DNA of 64,000 nucleotides from a virus. The position numbers were made by a program, and so were the translations under genes. The notes below the pieces were generated by a model that made no database searches, was not told the origin of the DNA, and worked only from the letters and a program-made list of their open reading frames with translations. The DNA lies in IMG/VR virus record IMGVR_UViG_3300030110_002054, positions 1-64,000 of that record. One strand, written 5' to 3'. Positions 1 through 8,015 of this stretch are shown piece after piece; position 1 is the stretch's first letter, and the number at the start of each line of letters is the position of its first letter.

Positions 1-2493
1 AGGTACTCATCATCAAGCAAAGCCCAAGATGCATCGAACACTTGTGGTATGACAATGATAGATGGTAAGTTGGCCGTGAACAATGGTGGTTCGCACCCAT
101 TGACCACTCTAACACTATACCATAATGGTGGGGATTTCAACGACGGTCTGACAATCATCAGAAACACTACAACTGTCGCTTCCGGTGATTTACTCGGTGC
201 GATTGGTTTTGATGGTAAGGATGGTAATGCGCCTTCAAGAGCAACAGAGGCATCAGCAGGTATCGCTGCTTATGCTTCTCAAGACCATTCGGTTGATGAC
301 AAGGGAGGGCATCTGACATTCTTCACTGCACCTAATGACCAAGCCGATGACACTGCTTCCCTTGAGAGAATGCGTATCAATTCGGAGGGCAATGTCGGAA
401 TAGGCACTACGAGTCCTGACCAATTGCTTCATGTCGTAGGCTCTTCCAATGACGATACCGTTGCGCTATTCTCAACCACAGGGGGAACGAGTGGTAGCAC
501 ACAGGGAAGCGTTCACATCGGTCTGAGCCATTTCAGTAGCGATGCCAACCCCTCGGTGAGAATAGGGGCGGAGGAAAACGGAACAGGTAGTTATCAAGCC
601 GCCATGACCTTCGGAACTAGGAGTGCGACTTCCGATGCCGCACCTGCTGAGAGGATGAGGATAACCCATGATGGTAAAGTCGGAATAGGCACTACAAGTC
701 CTTCTTACACTTTGCACGTAGTGGATGAAGATGCACGAATCATGGCAGAGGATGGCTCATCAGGGATACAGGGTGGTCTCAAGGTAGGTAACAATGCAGG
801 TAATGTAGGGACATTCACCAACTCCAACTTCAACATAGTATCGAATGACACTGTAAGGATAGGTGTAGCAAGTGGCGGTGCGATTACATTCAATGGAGAA
901 TACACATTCCCCACATCAGACGGTGATGCTAACCAAGTGTTACAGACAGATGGCAGTGGTACACTCTCCTTTGCTTCGGTGAGTGGTGGTGGTTCTGGAG
1001 ACATTACTGGCGTAACTGCCGGAACGGGGCTATCGGGTGGTGGTTCAAGCGGTGGCGTGACTCTTGATTTGGATGTTGATGGCCTTACAGATATAGGTGC
1101 AAGTATCCAAGATGCAGATTTACTCATTATAGATGACGGAGCAGGTGGTACTACTCGTAAGACCACGATGGGTAGAGTAAAGACATGGATAGGCGACAAT
1201 GTATCGGAGATAAGAATCAGGGATGCAAGGAACGAGGGAGCAACAACAAGTTCCGAAATGACACCGACAGAGTTTGCAGACAAATCTGCAACCTTCACAT
1301 TCTCAGACGATGTTACAAACGCTACTAATGCTTGGGATTCTATTCTCACAATGAAGGGATGGTCTGACAATTACAGGGCATGGCAGTTATTCTCTGCCGC
1401 AGACGCAGGTAGTACTAGCGTTGATACTGAGCCTCTTTACTTTAGGACAGGGGAGGCCGATGAAAATAGCGGCAATTGGGGAGCAAGGAGAGAGGTTCTC
1501 ACATTCCCCGGAACTACGCCAAACGCAGATGGTAGTGCAAATCAAGTGCTTGTCACAAACGGTAGTGGAACATTGTCTTGGACTGACATACCCGTAGGCG
1601 ATATTACAGGAGTCACCGCAGGAACTGGATTAACAGGTGGCGGAAGCAGTGGAGCAGTAACAGTCAATGTTATTGGTGGAACTGGTATAACTGCAAATGC
1701 AAATGATGTAGCGGTAACTGCTGCACAAACAGGTATTACTTCTGTATTGAATGCGTCATTAAAAGTTGGTAGAGATGCAGATAATGAGATTCAATTTGAT
1801 ACTGATAACGAAGTAAGATTTAGAGTAGCAGGTGCTAATCAAATTAAAATCATAAACAATGCAGTAAATCCAGTTAGTGATAATGATATAGACTTAGGAA
1901 CTTCATCTCTCAAATATAAAAACGCATACTTTGGATTAGTAGATGCTGAAAATATTAAAGTAAATGGCGGTCAAGGTTCTGATGGTCAAGTTCTAACTTC
2001 AACAGGAAGTGGTGTTGCTTGGGAAAATGCAAGTGGTGGTGGTTCTTCCACAGATTCGTTTATGATTTTCGGTGAGGAGTCAGATGACTATCTTGGCCCT
2101 GCTACAGCAGGTAACTCAAATGGATTCTCATTCTCATATGGTAACGGGGCACAGAACACTACCAAGTCATCAAGCGGTGTGGATTTCGGTATGCCTCTAG
2201 GATGCGATTGTACCCTTAAGGCACTATACATTCACTTTGGTAACAAAAACTCTAGGACAAATAGCACCAATATGAGTATAGATATATTCAAGAATCAATC
2301 GGGACTAAATGACCCGATGACAGGTAACGCTAGTGGTAGTGGTGGTAATGCATTCATCATGTCTAAGACTAACTACGATATTGATTTTGATGAGGGAGAC
2401 ACTTTCAACATAAGAGTAGAGTCACCGACCAGTTATTCTAACGCTACGCAAATTGGACCTGCTAGGTTTACAGCGTATTTTGAGAGGAGATGA
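1..2493 (+). CDS. Tail fibre / receptor-binding structural protein (5' end outside window)
   Basis: The frame is open from base 1, so the true start lies to the left; the first Met is at base 49. The protein is rich in Gly, Ser, Thr and Asn. It carries repeated phrases typical of phage fibre and adhesin proteins: VGIGTTSP appears near residues 118 and 214, and an ITGVTAGTGL-GGG unit is present twice, near bases 1000 and 1600. A TSSLKYKNAYFG phrase typical of phage fibre modules lies near base 1905. Such proteins form trimeric beta-structured fibres that contact the host surface. The next gene, which overlaps by 4 bases, resembles a fibre-assembly chaperone, supporting the call. Bases about 1680-2040 are clearly richer in A+T than the flanks, suggesting a swapped module. 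Confidence 0.8.
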   Translation, partial: RYSSSSKAQDASNTCGMTMIDGKLAVNNGGSHPLTTLTLYHNGGDFNDGLTIIRNTTTVASGDLLGAIGFDGKDGNAPSRATEASAGIAAYASQDHSVDDKGGHLTFFTAPNDQADDTASLERMRINSEGNVGIGTTSPDQLLHVVGSSNDDTVALFSTTGGTSGSTQGSVHIGLSHFSSDANPSVRIGAEENGTGSYQAAMTFGTRSATSDAAPAERMRITHDGKVGIGTTSPSYTLHVVDEDARIMAEDGSSGIQGGLKVGNNAGNVGTFTNSNFNIVSNDTVRIGVASGGAITFNGEYTFPTSDGDANQVLQTDGSGTLSFASVSGGGSGDITGVTAGTGLSGGGSSGGVTLDLDVDGLTDIGASIQDADLLIIDDGAGGTTRKTTMGRVKTWIGDNVSEIRIRDARNEGATTSSEMTPTEFADKSATFTFSDDVTNATNAWDSILTMKGWSDNYRAWQLFSAADAGSTSVDTEPLYFRTGEADENSGNWGARREVLTFPGTTPNADGSANQVLVTNGSGTLSWTDIPVGDITGVTAGTGLTGGGSSGAVTVNVIGGTGITANANDVAVTAAQTGITSVLNASLKVGRDADNEIQFDTDNEVRFRVAGANQIKIINNAVNPVSDNDIDLGTSSLKYKNAYFGLVDAENIKVNGGQGSDGQVLTSTGSGVAWENASGGGSSTDSFMIFGEESDDYLGPATAGNSNGFSFSYGNGAQNTTKSSSGVDFGMPLGCDCTLKALYIHFGNKNSRTNSTNMSIDIFKNQSGLNDPMTGNASGSGGNAFIMSKTNYDIDFDEGDTFNIRVESPTSYSNATQIGPARFTAYFERR

Positions 2494-2831
2494 TAATTAT
2501 GGGAGAGAATGTATGGAGCGCAGTAGATGGAACGACATGTAGAGCAAGCGATGTAATTATGAGTGTGGAACACTCTTATGATAAGTTAAGGGCTTCTAGG
2601 GATTCGGTAATGGAGAGGTATGTGGATTACTATCAATCTAAACCCTTACTCTATAATGCACTCACAGACTCACAGAAAACAGAGTTAGGAGAATACAGAC
2701 AGGCTTTGTTAGACTTACCTGCTACTGTACTAGCAGCAGAGGGAAATGTCGTTATAACAGACTTGCCGGACTTCTTCCCTGCACAACCTAGTTTTATGAG
2801 TAGCCATCCTAATGGTATAATTCACACTTAG
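2490..2831 (+). CDS. Tail fibre assembly chaperone-like protein
   Basis: 113 residues. The ATG overlaps the fibre stop codon (ATGA). The middle part has the pattern R-x-x-V-M-x-R-Y ... L-T-x-x-Q-K-x-E-L-x-x-Y-R-Q-A-L-L-D-L-P. This resembles the short proteins encoded just after phage tail fibres, where a run ending in YRxxLxDLP is common. By analogy it would help fold or trimerise the fibre. No catalytic motif is visible. Its stop region meets the last gene of the opposite-strand block, so the two transcription units converge here with no clear hairpin terminator. Confidence 0.5.
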   Translation: MIIMGENVWSAVDGTTCRASDVIMSVEHSYDKLRASRDSVMERYVDYYQSKPLLYNALTDSQKTELGEYRQALLDLPATVLAAEGNVVITDLPDFFPAQPSFMSSHPNGIIHT

Positions 2832-3679
2832 ATTAAGACTCCTAGTCTTGCCATTATCTTCTCTAGTTTAGTCTGACTGTATGAGTGTGCTAGGTTGTAT
2901 GCATATTCACTTGTGGATATCAATCTACCCACATGTATGTTCTCTTCTATTGGTATGTTATTGGATAATGCCCACGACACCAATGACTCTGTTCTCAAAT
3001 TACCTTGTGCTTCATCCAAGGAGAAACAACCACCAAGTCCACCTACAGAGCAGTCGAACTGTCTGATACCTGAGTCATAGGCTGCTTTGATGTATTCTGT
3101 ACTATCCTCATCAACGTGTAGATGTATGCTGAGATTGGGTGTGATTGCTTTTGCTCCACTACATAATGACGCTATACTCTCAGCAGTAGCATTACTATCT
3201 GTATCACATAGAACAATGTACTTTGCTATGTCTTTACCCCACTTCACGCAGTCTAGAACGGCTTTTTGAGATATACCTGTACTAAATGCACAACTAATGT
3301 ATAACCTATTTATCGGTATATCCTTGCATTTATTTTGATATATACTCATTATATTCTCATATGTATTTTTCTGATTTAATTGGCTGAAATTGTCATGAGG
3401 GCTTATCACCACGTTCACTCTTTTCGCACCTAGTTCTATCGCTCTATCGAACCCTTTTTCATTTACCACCAGCAAGTCTCCTCCGGTTTTCTTGTACAGT
3501 TTACCACTTTCTCTCATTGGTAGTATAGAGGGGTGTACTAGACTGCCTACCTCTATACCCTCTATACCTGCTTTCTTTAGTTTCTTGATTAGTTTTACTT
3601 TTTTCCTCAGAGGGATGGCTCTTGGTAAACCCTGCAAACCATCTCTAGGACTCACTTCATACAGAGATATGGCACTCAT
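2828..3679 (-). CDS. HMG-CoA lyase-like DRE-TIM metallolyase
   Basis: 283 residues, close to the usual length of HMG-CoA lyase (about 300). The N terminus has EVSPRDGLQ, with the Arg-Asp pair of the active site, followed by GIEVGSLVHPS where the family has IE-x-x-SFVSP. HLHVD gives the HxH metal ligands. VGGLGGC carries the family's loop cysteine, and GNLRTE carries the conserved Asn. In this family the enzyme splits HMG-CoA into acetyl-CoA and acetoacetate, the last step of leucine breakdown; related enzymes cleave or condense other acyl-CoAs, so the substrate is inferred. The ATG overlaps the stop of a small membrane protein gene (ATGA). It is the last gene of the early block and a likely auxiliary metabolic gene. 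Confidence 0.78.
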   Translation of the reverse strand: MSAISLYEVSPRDGLQGLPRAIPLRKKVKLIKKLKKAGIEGIEVGSLVHPSILPMRESGKLYKKTGGDLLVVNEKGFDRAIELGAKRVNVVISPHDNFSQLNQKNTYENIMSIYQNKCKDIPINRLYISCAFSTGISQKAVLDCVKWGKDIAKYIVLCDTDSNATAESIASLCSGAKAITPNLSIHLHVDEDSTEYIKAAYDSGIRQFDCSVGGLGGCFSLDEAQGNLRTESLVSWALSNNIPIEENIHVGRLISTSEYAYNLAHSYSQTKLEKIMARLGVLI

Positions 3680-3813
3680 TCACTATCCCTACTAGACCAT
3701 ACAAAATATATCAGCAACCCTGTTGTGGCCAGTAGAAGCAAGGGAAAGACTAACGGTATTTCCACTTGGATGTCATTGGACACAGCGTCTATCAGACGTT
3801 GGTCAACAATCAT
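3676..3813 (-). CDS. Small single-pass membrane protein
   Basis: 45 residues. A polar N terminus of about 18 residues is followed by a hydrophobic stretch (roughly residues 19-39, IPLVFPLLLLATTGLLIYF) and a short charged tail. This is a single predicted membrane span. Both ends overlap neighbours in the ATGA manner, which supports it being translated. Function is unknown; holin-like or membrane-anchor roles are possible but not shown. Confidence 0.5.
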   Translation of the reverse strand: MIVDQRLIDAVSNDIQVEIPLVFPLLLLATTGLLIYFVWSSRDSE

Positions 3814-3887
3814 ATCTCATCATCCCAGTCTTCAAAAATCTCATTCAAACATCGTATAAACATCGCAGTTTTTGTATATCCTCTCAT
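3810..3887 (-). CDS. Candidate micro-protein (25 aa)
   Basis: 25 residues beginning MRGYTKTAMF and ending EDWDDEI. A strong GGAGGTG Shine-Dalgarno-like sequence lies about 9 bases before the ATG. Its stop overlaps the next start, and its start overlaps the preceding stop (ATGA both times). The coding call rests on this arrangement alone. Confidence 0.3.
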   Translation of the reverse strand: MRGYTKTAMFIRCLNEIFEDWDDEI

Positions 3888-3952
3888 ATCAACTCACACC
3901 TCCACCAATCAAATCTTCTACACGTCTTTATTTTCTTCAAAGGTAAATCCAT
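3884..3952 (-). CDS. Candidate micro-protein (22 aa)
   Basis: 22 residues beginning MDLPLKKIKT, basic, with two Cys. The start shares one base with the stop of the upstream gene (TGATG), and the stop overlaps the next ATG. It contains the ribosome-binding site of the following reading frame, so it could instead be a leader that couples translation. Confidence 0.25.
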   Translation of the reverse strand: MDLPLKKIKTCRRFDWWRCELI

Positions 3953-4242
3953 CAGTATCCCATATCCATCTTACTAGGCTTCTTCATCTCACGAATCTGC
4001 TGTGTAGCGAAGCGTATCTTCTGGGTGCTGTGTAGAGTCCAAAAGGAGTCTTTGGGTACTTTGAACTCCTCTTCGACTATACGACATAATTCGTACCTTG
4101 AACTGGTCCTCAAGTCTTCATCAATGTCCAAACCTAGGACTTGACTGACTTCTTCATCAGTGTATTTCACACGCTTATCTAACCACACGTAGAGGTTACC
4201 CATTATACTCATGAGTTTACGAGCAAACCATCTCCACAACAT
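3952..4242 (-). CDS. Hypothetical protein
   Basis: 96 residues if started at the ATG at 4242 (MLWRWFARKL). A longer form from 4320 would overlap the zinc-ribbon gene by 49 bases and seems less likely. The N terminus is aromatic and basic and could be amphipathic; the rest is charged. No family is recognised. It sits between a zinc-ribbon protein and a chain of overlapping micro-genes. Confidence 0.5.
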   Translation of the reverse strand: MLWRWFARKLMSIMGNLYVWLDKRVKYTDEEVSQVLGLDIDEDLRTSSRYELCRIVEEEFKVPKDSFWTLHSTQKIRFATQQIREMKKPSKMDMGY

Positions 4243-4271
4243 AGTAGTGTAGATTCTACACCGAAGGTAAT

Positions 4272-4448
4272 TTATTGTTTCGCCTTCTTGTATACTGAAT
4301 CCTGCCAGAAGTGACCACATTGCTTACATTGCCAGAGGTTAACTCTCCTCTTTTCGCCATCTTGATAACGAGCATTGAGTCTTCTTGGTATGTGCTTGTG
4401 ACCACAAACACGGCAAGTGACGTTTAGTTTGTCTAGTAGTCTTCCCAT
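4272..4448 (-). CDS. Small zinc-ribbon protein
   Basis: 58 residues. It contains CRVCGHKH near the N terminus and CKQCGHFW near residue 43, giving two CxxC knuckles of a zinc ribbon. The ATG shares one base with the stop codon of the chaperonin gene (TAATG), so it is probably co-translated. Likely a nucleic-acid or protein-binding ribbon; the partner is unknown. Confidence 0.65.
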   Translation of the reverse strand: MGRLLDKLNVTCRVCGHKHIPRRLNARYQDGEKRRVNLWQCKQCGHFWQDSVYKKAKQ

Positions 4449-5947
4449 TATTCCACAGGTCTCCTACCAACGATATCGTCTATCCTTAGTAGGGCAGTGG
4501 TGACTTCTGTCGCACTAAGCACAGCCTGCTTGATTAGTTTGGTAGGCTCGAATATACCAGCGTCTCTCATGTTGGTGATACCACCGTCAGTGACATCAGG
4601 CCCATGATACAGGTTGCCGTTCTGTATCTCGTGTCTCATCGCCAGCACTACATCCAGTGGGTCATGTCCTGCGTTCTCCGCTATGGTAGCAGGGATAACC
4701 TCTAGAGCGTCAGCAAAGGCCTCTATAGCCATCTGAGGCCTTCCACCCACACTAGCGCCATGATTCCTCAGATAAGAGGCCATAGCCACGAATGATGAGC
4801 CACCACCAGCAACCACCTTACCGTCTTCCTTGACGAGGCTGACCACACCCAGTGCGTCATCGAAGCCTCTCTCCACCTCATCCAGAGTGGATTGGGTAGC
4901 CCCTCTTAGAACTAGAGTGGATTGGTCACTGTCAACAATAGACTCCACGAATATGTACTGAACGTCATTGTGCTTCTGTCTCGATATCTTAACGAAGGCT
5001 GAGGCTTCTAGTTCCTCTGGAGTCTGTGCTACGCTGATGCCCAAGCATCCCCTCAGTGCCTTCATCACACTCTCAGACACTCTTCTCACCACACCTATGC
5101 CGTTCTTTCTCAGATAAGCACACACGTGGTCATGTACACCATCCCTGACAAATACTACACCCTTGCCTTCCATTCTCATCACGATGTGCTGTGCACGCTC
5201 AAGCAGGTTATCTCTACCTGACTTCTGGAACTGCGAGTAGTCTGCTGCATTCAGTTGAACCTGTACATTCTCCTTGCTCTTCTCCTCCTCAAGCCCTGTG
5301 TTGAGCAGAAGGATGTTGGTCTCTTCATCCAAGTCATAGTCTAGCACGAAGTCCTTACTCACAATCACTCCGTTGAACAAGTAGGATTCCTCGATACTAC
5401 CACCGGGTAGGCTGACAACTCTAACCTTGTCCACATCACCAGCAGCCATGACTGCATCCACACAGAGGGTGCTTACAATATCAGTAGCAGCCTCTACGGT
5501 CTTACCAGTGATTGCGGTCTTGGCTATGTCGTGTAGAACCTCATTACCTGTGTTCATTGACACTTCACTGTTCAGATAGTCTATTGCCATCTGAGATGCT
5601 TCACGATATCCTCTGCATATCACATTGGGGTGTAGACCCTTCTCAAACAACATCTCGCTGTTCGACAGTAGTTGACCTGCTAGCACCACAGTACTGGTAG
5701 TACCGTCGTAGCAGATGGTCTCCTGTGTCTTTGATATCTCTATCATCATCTTACCACCGGGATGTGCTACGTCTAACTCACGTAGGATAGTAGCACCATC
5801 GTTGGTGACTATCACGTTTCCAGCACCATCTACCATCATCTTGTCCATACCCATTGGTCCTAGTGTAGTGCGTACAGTCTCTACGATTGCCTTAGCAGCC
5901 CGTATATTCATCACTTGTGCATTGTTTGTCTTGTCATTATCGGTCAT
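4448..5947 (-). CDS. Group II chaperonin (thermosome/CCT-like subunit)
   Basis: 499 residues from the ATG at 5947; a TTG six bases upstream is possible. The order of segments matches thermosome subunits: RTTLGPMGMDKM near residue 30, VTNDGATIL, the ATP-site DGTTSTVVLAG (family GDGTT), VVAGGG in the C-terminal equatorial part, and DDIVGRRP near the end. The protein is shorter than the usual 540-550 residues and lacks the Gly-Met-rich tail. Group II chaperonins fold proteins with ATP in double rings of eight or nine subunits. Magroviruses are known to carry a thermosome gene, which supports the virus assignment. The ATG overlaps the exonuclease stop (ATGA). Confidence 0.93.
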   Translation of the reverse strand: MTDNDKTNNAQVMNIRAAKAIVETVRTTLGPMGMDKMMVDGAGNVIVTNDGATILRELDVAHPGGKMMIEISKTQETICYDGTTSTVVLAGQLLSNSEMLFEKGLHPNVICRGYREASQMAIDYLNSEVSMNTGNEVLHDIAKTAITGKTVEAATDIVSTLCVDAVMAAGDVDKVRVVSLPGGSIEESYLFNGVIVSKDFVLDYDLDEETNILLLNTGLEEEKSKENVQVQLNAADYSQFQKSGRDNLLERAQHIVMRMEGKGVVFVRDGVHDHVCAYLRKNGIGVVRRVSESVMKALRGCLGISVAQTPEELEASAFVKISRQKHNDVQYIFVESIVDSDQSTLVLRGATQSTLDEVERGFDDALGVVSLVKEDGKVVAGGGSSFVAMASYLRNHGASVGGRPQMAIEAFADALEVIPATIAENAGHDPLDVVLAMRHEIQNGNLYHGPDVTDGGITNMRDAGIFEPTKLIKQAVLSATEVTTALLRIDDIVGRRPVE

Positions 5948-6561
5948 GTCCAATTCACCTCTATCTCTATCTCTTTTCCTGTATCCAAGGAAAGTGATTT
6001 TACTATACCATACTCAGCACCGTACTTGTACAACTCGTATGTGAGTTGTGCATCTTTCAAGCAGTACTCTGCTACCTCATTGTAATTACCCAAAGCCCAC
6101 TGCTTTGGTGCATCTATACTCTGCATTATCTTACCTTCTTTCAAAGTACATTTAGTAAGTATATCTAATGATGTACCTATATTATCTGATAGTATTTTAG
6201 ATGCTTTTGAAACTAGATTTTTAGTGTCTATAATTGTGTCAGCACTCTTAGACATAATATCACCAGCAGCCCAGCAGTCTAACGATTCTTTGATTACAGG
6301 TAAATCGAAACCAATGATGTTATGTCCTAAAATCTTACCACCTTTTTCTACATGTTCTGAAATATGATTACCTATATCTGTTGCATGTAATGGTAATACT
6401 TTTACACCATCTAACTGTATATCTTCATTACAAAATAAAGTAGCATTAGTACCATCCCAAGTAGCAATCACACTCATCTTGAATAGATTCTTATTATCCC
6501 ATCCACCTATATCCCATGAGTAATTTATAGTCTCAATATCTAATGATAGAATGTCACTCAT
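5944..6561 (-). CDS. RNase H-fold 3'-5' exonuclease (DnaQ/PolB-exo-like)
   Basis: 205 residues from the ATG at 6561, overlapping the upstream stop by 8 bases. The exonuclease motifs are in order: LSLDIET (Exo I, D and E), GHNIIGFDLPVI (Exo II, N and D), and YCLKDAQLTYELY (Exo III, YxxxD). No polymerase domain follows, so this is a stand-alone proofreading-type or processing exonuclease. It lies among replication genes. An RNase H-like role in removing primers or a resection role are both possible. Confidence 0.8.
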   Translation of the reverse strand: MSDILSLDIETINYSWDIGGWDNKNLFKMSVIATWDGTNATLFCNEDIQLDGVKVLPLHATDIGNHISEHVEKGGKILGHNIIGFDLPVIKESLDCWAAGDIMSKSADTIIDTKNLVSKASKILSDNIGTSLDILTKCTLKEGKIMQSIDAPKQWALGNYNEVAEYCLKDAQLTYELYKYGAEYGIVKSLSLDTGKEIEIEVNWT

Positions 6562-7954
6562 CGTTAGCACCCTCCTTCATTCGGAGATACACTACCTTGT
6601 TCTCCTTTACGGTGTCAAACATGTCTTTAGCGTACTTACCAAAGTGATTCCACCCAGTGCCTCTAGTGACTGAATTGAGTTTCATGTACGTCTGTATCAC
6701 GTTGTTCTTCCTGTGCCAACCTGCTCCTCTGGAGTCATCGAAGTCTACGGCATCTGTGTTCTGATACGCTATTGCGAATCTCTTCTTATACTCAGACACC
6801 TCTGTCTTCTTGTATCCAACCTCAACCTCGTCCTCTAACCATAGAATCAGATTCTTGGTCAGGTCGTATAGAATGTCCTTAGCCATGTCAACGTGCTCTC
6901 CTGTCACTTCCCACGACTCGTCTAACATGGCCATGTGTGTTGCGAAGATGACTGTGTAGTTCTCAACAGCAGGCATGAATGAAGCCACCACATCACCGAT
7001 ACCCGGCCCTAGACCGTCTAGTAGAGAGTAGTAGTCTTCTATGGAGTCATACGCAGCAGCGTAGAAGTCATCTCCTGCTGTGAACATCTGATGCATATGA
7101 GACTGTAGTAGTTCCTCTTGGTCATACCTGTTCATAGTGTCCCAGTCAGAGAAGGATGTCTCACTGATGTTGAGCAGTCTGTCTCTCACCCTCTTAGTCA
7201 GCCCTTTGAAGTAATTCACTATGTCATCGTGCTCGACAGACAACTTGGGTATTTTCTTGAAAGCCATCTCCATCCTCTTCATGCTCACACCCATCCTCTT
7301 GTCTGTGTCCCAGTCTGCCCAGTACAGCAGAACCCTCTGGAAGATACCCTTAGTCAGAACGTACTCCTTGACACCCTTCGGTGGGAAAGTGGTAATCCAC
7401 ATTGACACCAATGACTCGGTTTCTATTCTACCGGCCTTAGTGTGTTTCACGAGTATGTTGTTGTTGCTACCTACAGGGTTGCAAGCAGACTGTAGATACA
7501 ACACAGTCTCCTGACTGTGCTTGTTGGGGTTAAGTATGATTGAACCCTCATCGAAGTTGAGAGCCTTACGCCCATCTAACAGTCCTTCTTTGAGATGCTT
7601 GACTGTTTCACCATCAACAGTCTCTTCTTCCCATCCACCTATCAGAGCAGCGTCAGTCCCTGTAGTGTACATCTCAGTGGGTATCTCGGCCTCTCTACAG
7701 ATGTCACCTATGAACTCCCAAGACACAGACTTACCAGACCTGCTAGGTTGAATCCAAAACACGTGCACACGTGGGTCTAGATGTGATGAACCCCAAGGTA
7801 TCCTCACAAAAGGAACAGCAACCTGTCCCTGTAGGAAGAAGAAGGAAAGCATTCCCGGTATGTCGTTTTCCATTGATGTCTGTCTAAAGTGCTCCAAGTA
7901 CCCCTTGAACAAAGGAAACTTCTGCACTGCTTGGTACTCTGAGTAGTGACGCAT
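6554..7954 (-). CDS. P-loop ATPase, possible replicative helicase
   Basis: 466 residues from the ATG at 7954 (MRHYSEYQA). The P-loop is PSRSGKSVSW near residue 85 and a Walker B-like NFDEGS follows near residue 140. Then come SACNPVGSNNN and FPPKGVKEYVLTKGIFQRVLLYW, resembling sensor and arginine-finger parts of AAA+ or DUF3987-type viral helicases. The C-terminal part is helical. No MCM or DnaB family signature is complete. Because the block has polymerase, clamp, loader and primase but no other hexameric helicase, this gene is the best candidate for replication-fork unwinding; that is inference from context. Confidence 0.5.
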   Translation of the reverse strand: MRHYSEYQAVQKFPLFKGYLEHFRQTSMENDIPGMLSFFFLQGQVAVPFVRIPWGSSHLDPRVHVFWIQPSRSGKSVSWEFIGDICREAEIPTEMYTTGTDAALIGGWEEETVDGETVKHLKEGLLDGRKALNFDEGSIILNPNKHSQETVLYLQSACNPVGSNNNILVKHTKAGRIETESLVSMWITTFPPKGVKEYVLTKGIFQRVLLYWADWDTDKRMGVSMKRMEMAFKKIPKLSVEHDDIVNYFKGLTKRVRDRLLNISETSFSDWDTMNRYDQEELLQSHMHQMFTAGDDFYAAAYDSIEDYYSLLDGLGPGIGDVVASFMPAVENYTVIFATHMAMLDESWEVTGEHVDMAKDILYDLTKNLILWLEDEVEVGYKKTEVSEYKKRFAIAYQNTDAVDFDDSRGAGWHRKNNVIQTYMKLNSVTRGTGWNHFGKYAKDMFDTVKENKVVYLRMKEGANDE

Positions 7955-8015
7955 GAGTGACCCCAAACGGGGTCAGTACTTAATACATACTATGTATATA
8001 CAAGACAGTCGTACA
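7955..8015 (-). promoter_or_regulatory. Candidate promoter and hairpin before the ATPase gene
   Basis: One of the few gaps in the early block. A TATA-like tgtatataca lies at about 7993-8002. A perfect hairpin, GACCCC-AAAC-GGGGTC, lies at 7959-7974 immediately before the ATG. The hairpin lacks a T-tract, so it may act on translation or as an operator rather than as a terminator. Confidence 0.4.

Noticed and set aside
705-1370. 221-codon minus-strand frame under the tail fibre
   Set aside because: Shadow of the repetitive fibre sequence; Pro/Ser-rich antisense product.
5948-5953. TTG start adding two residues to the chaperonin
   Set aside because: The ATG at 5947 forms an ATGA overlap with the upstream stop, the pattern used throughout the block.
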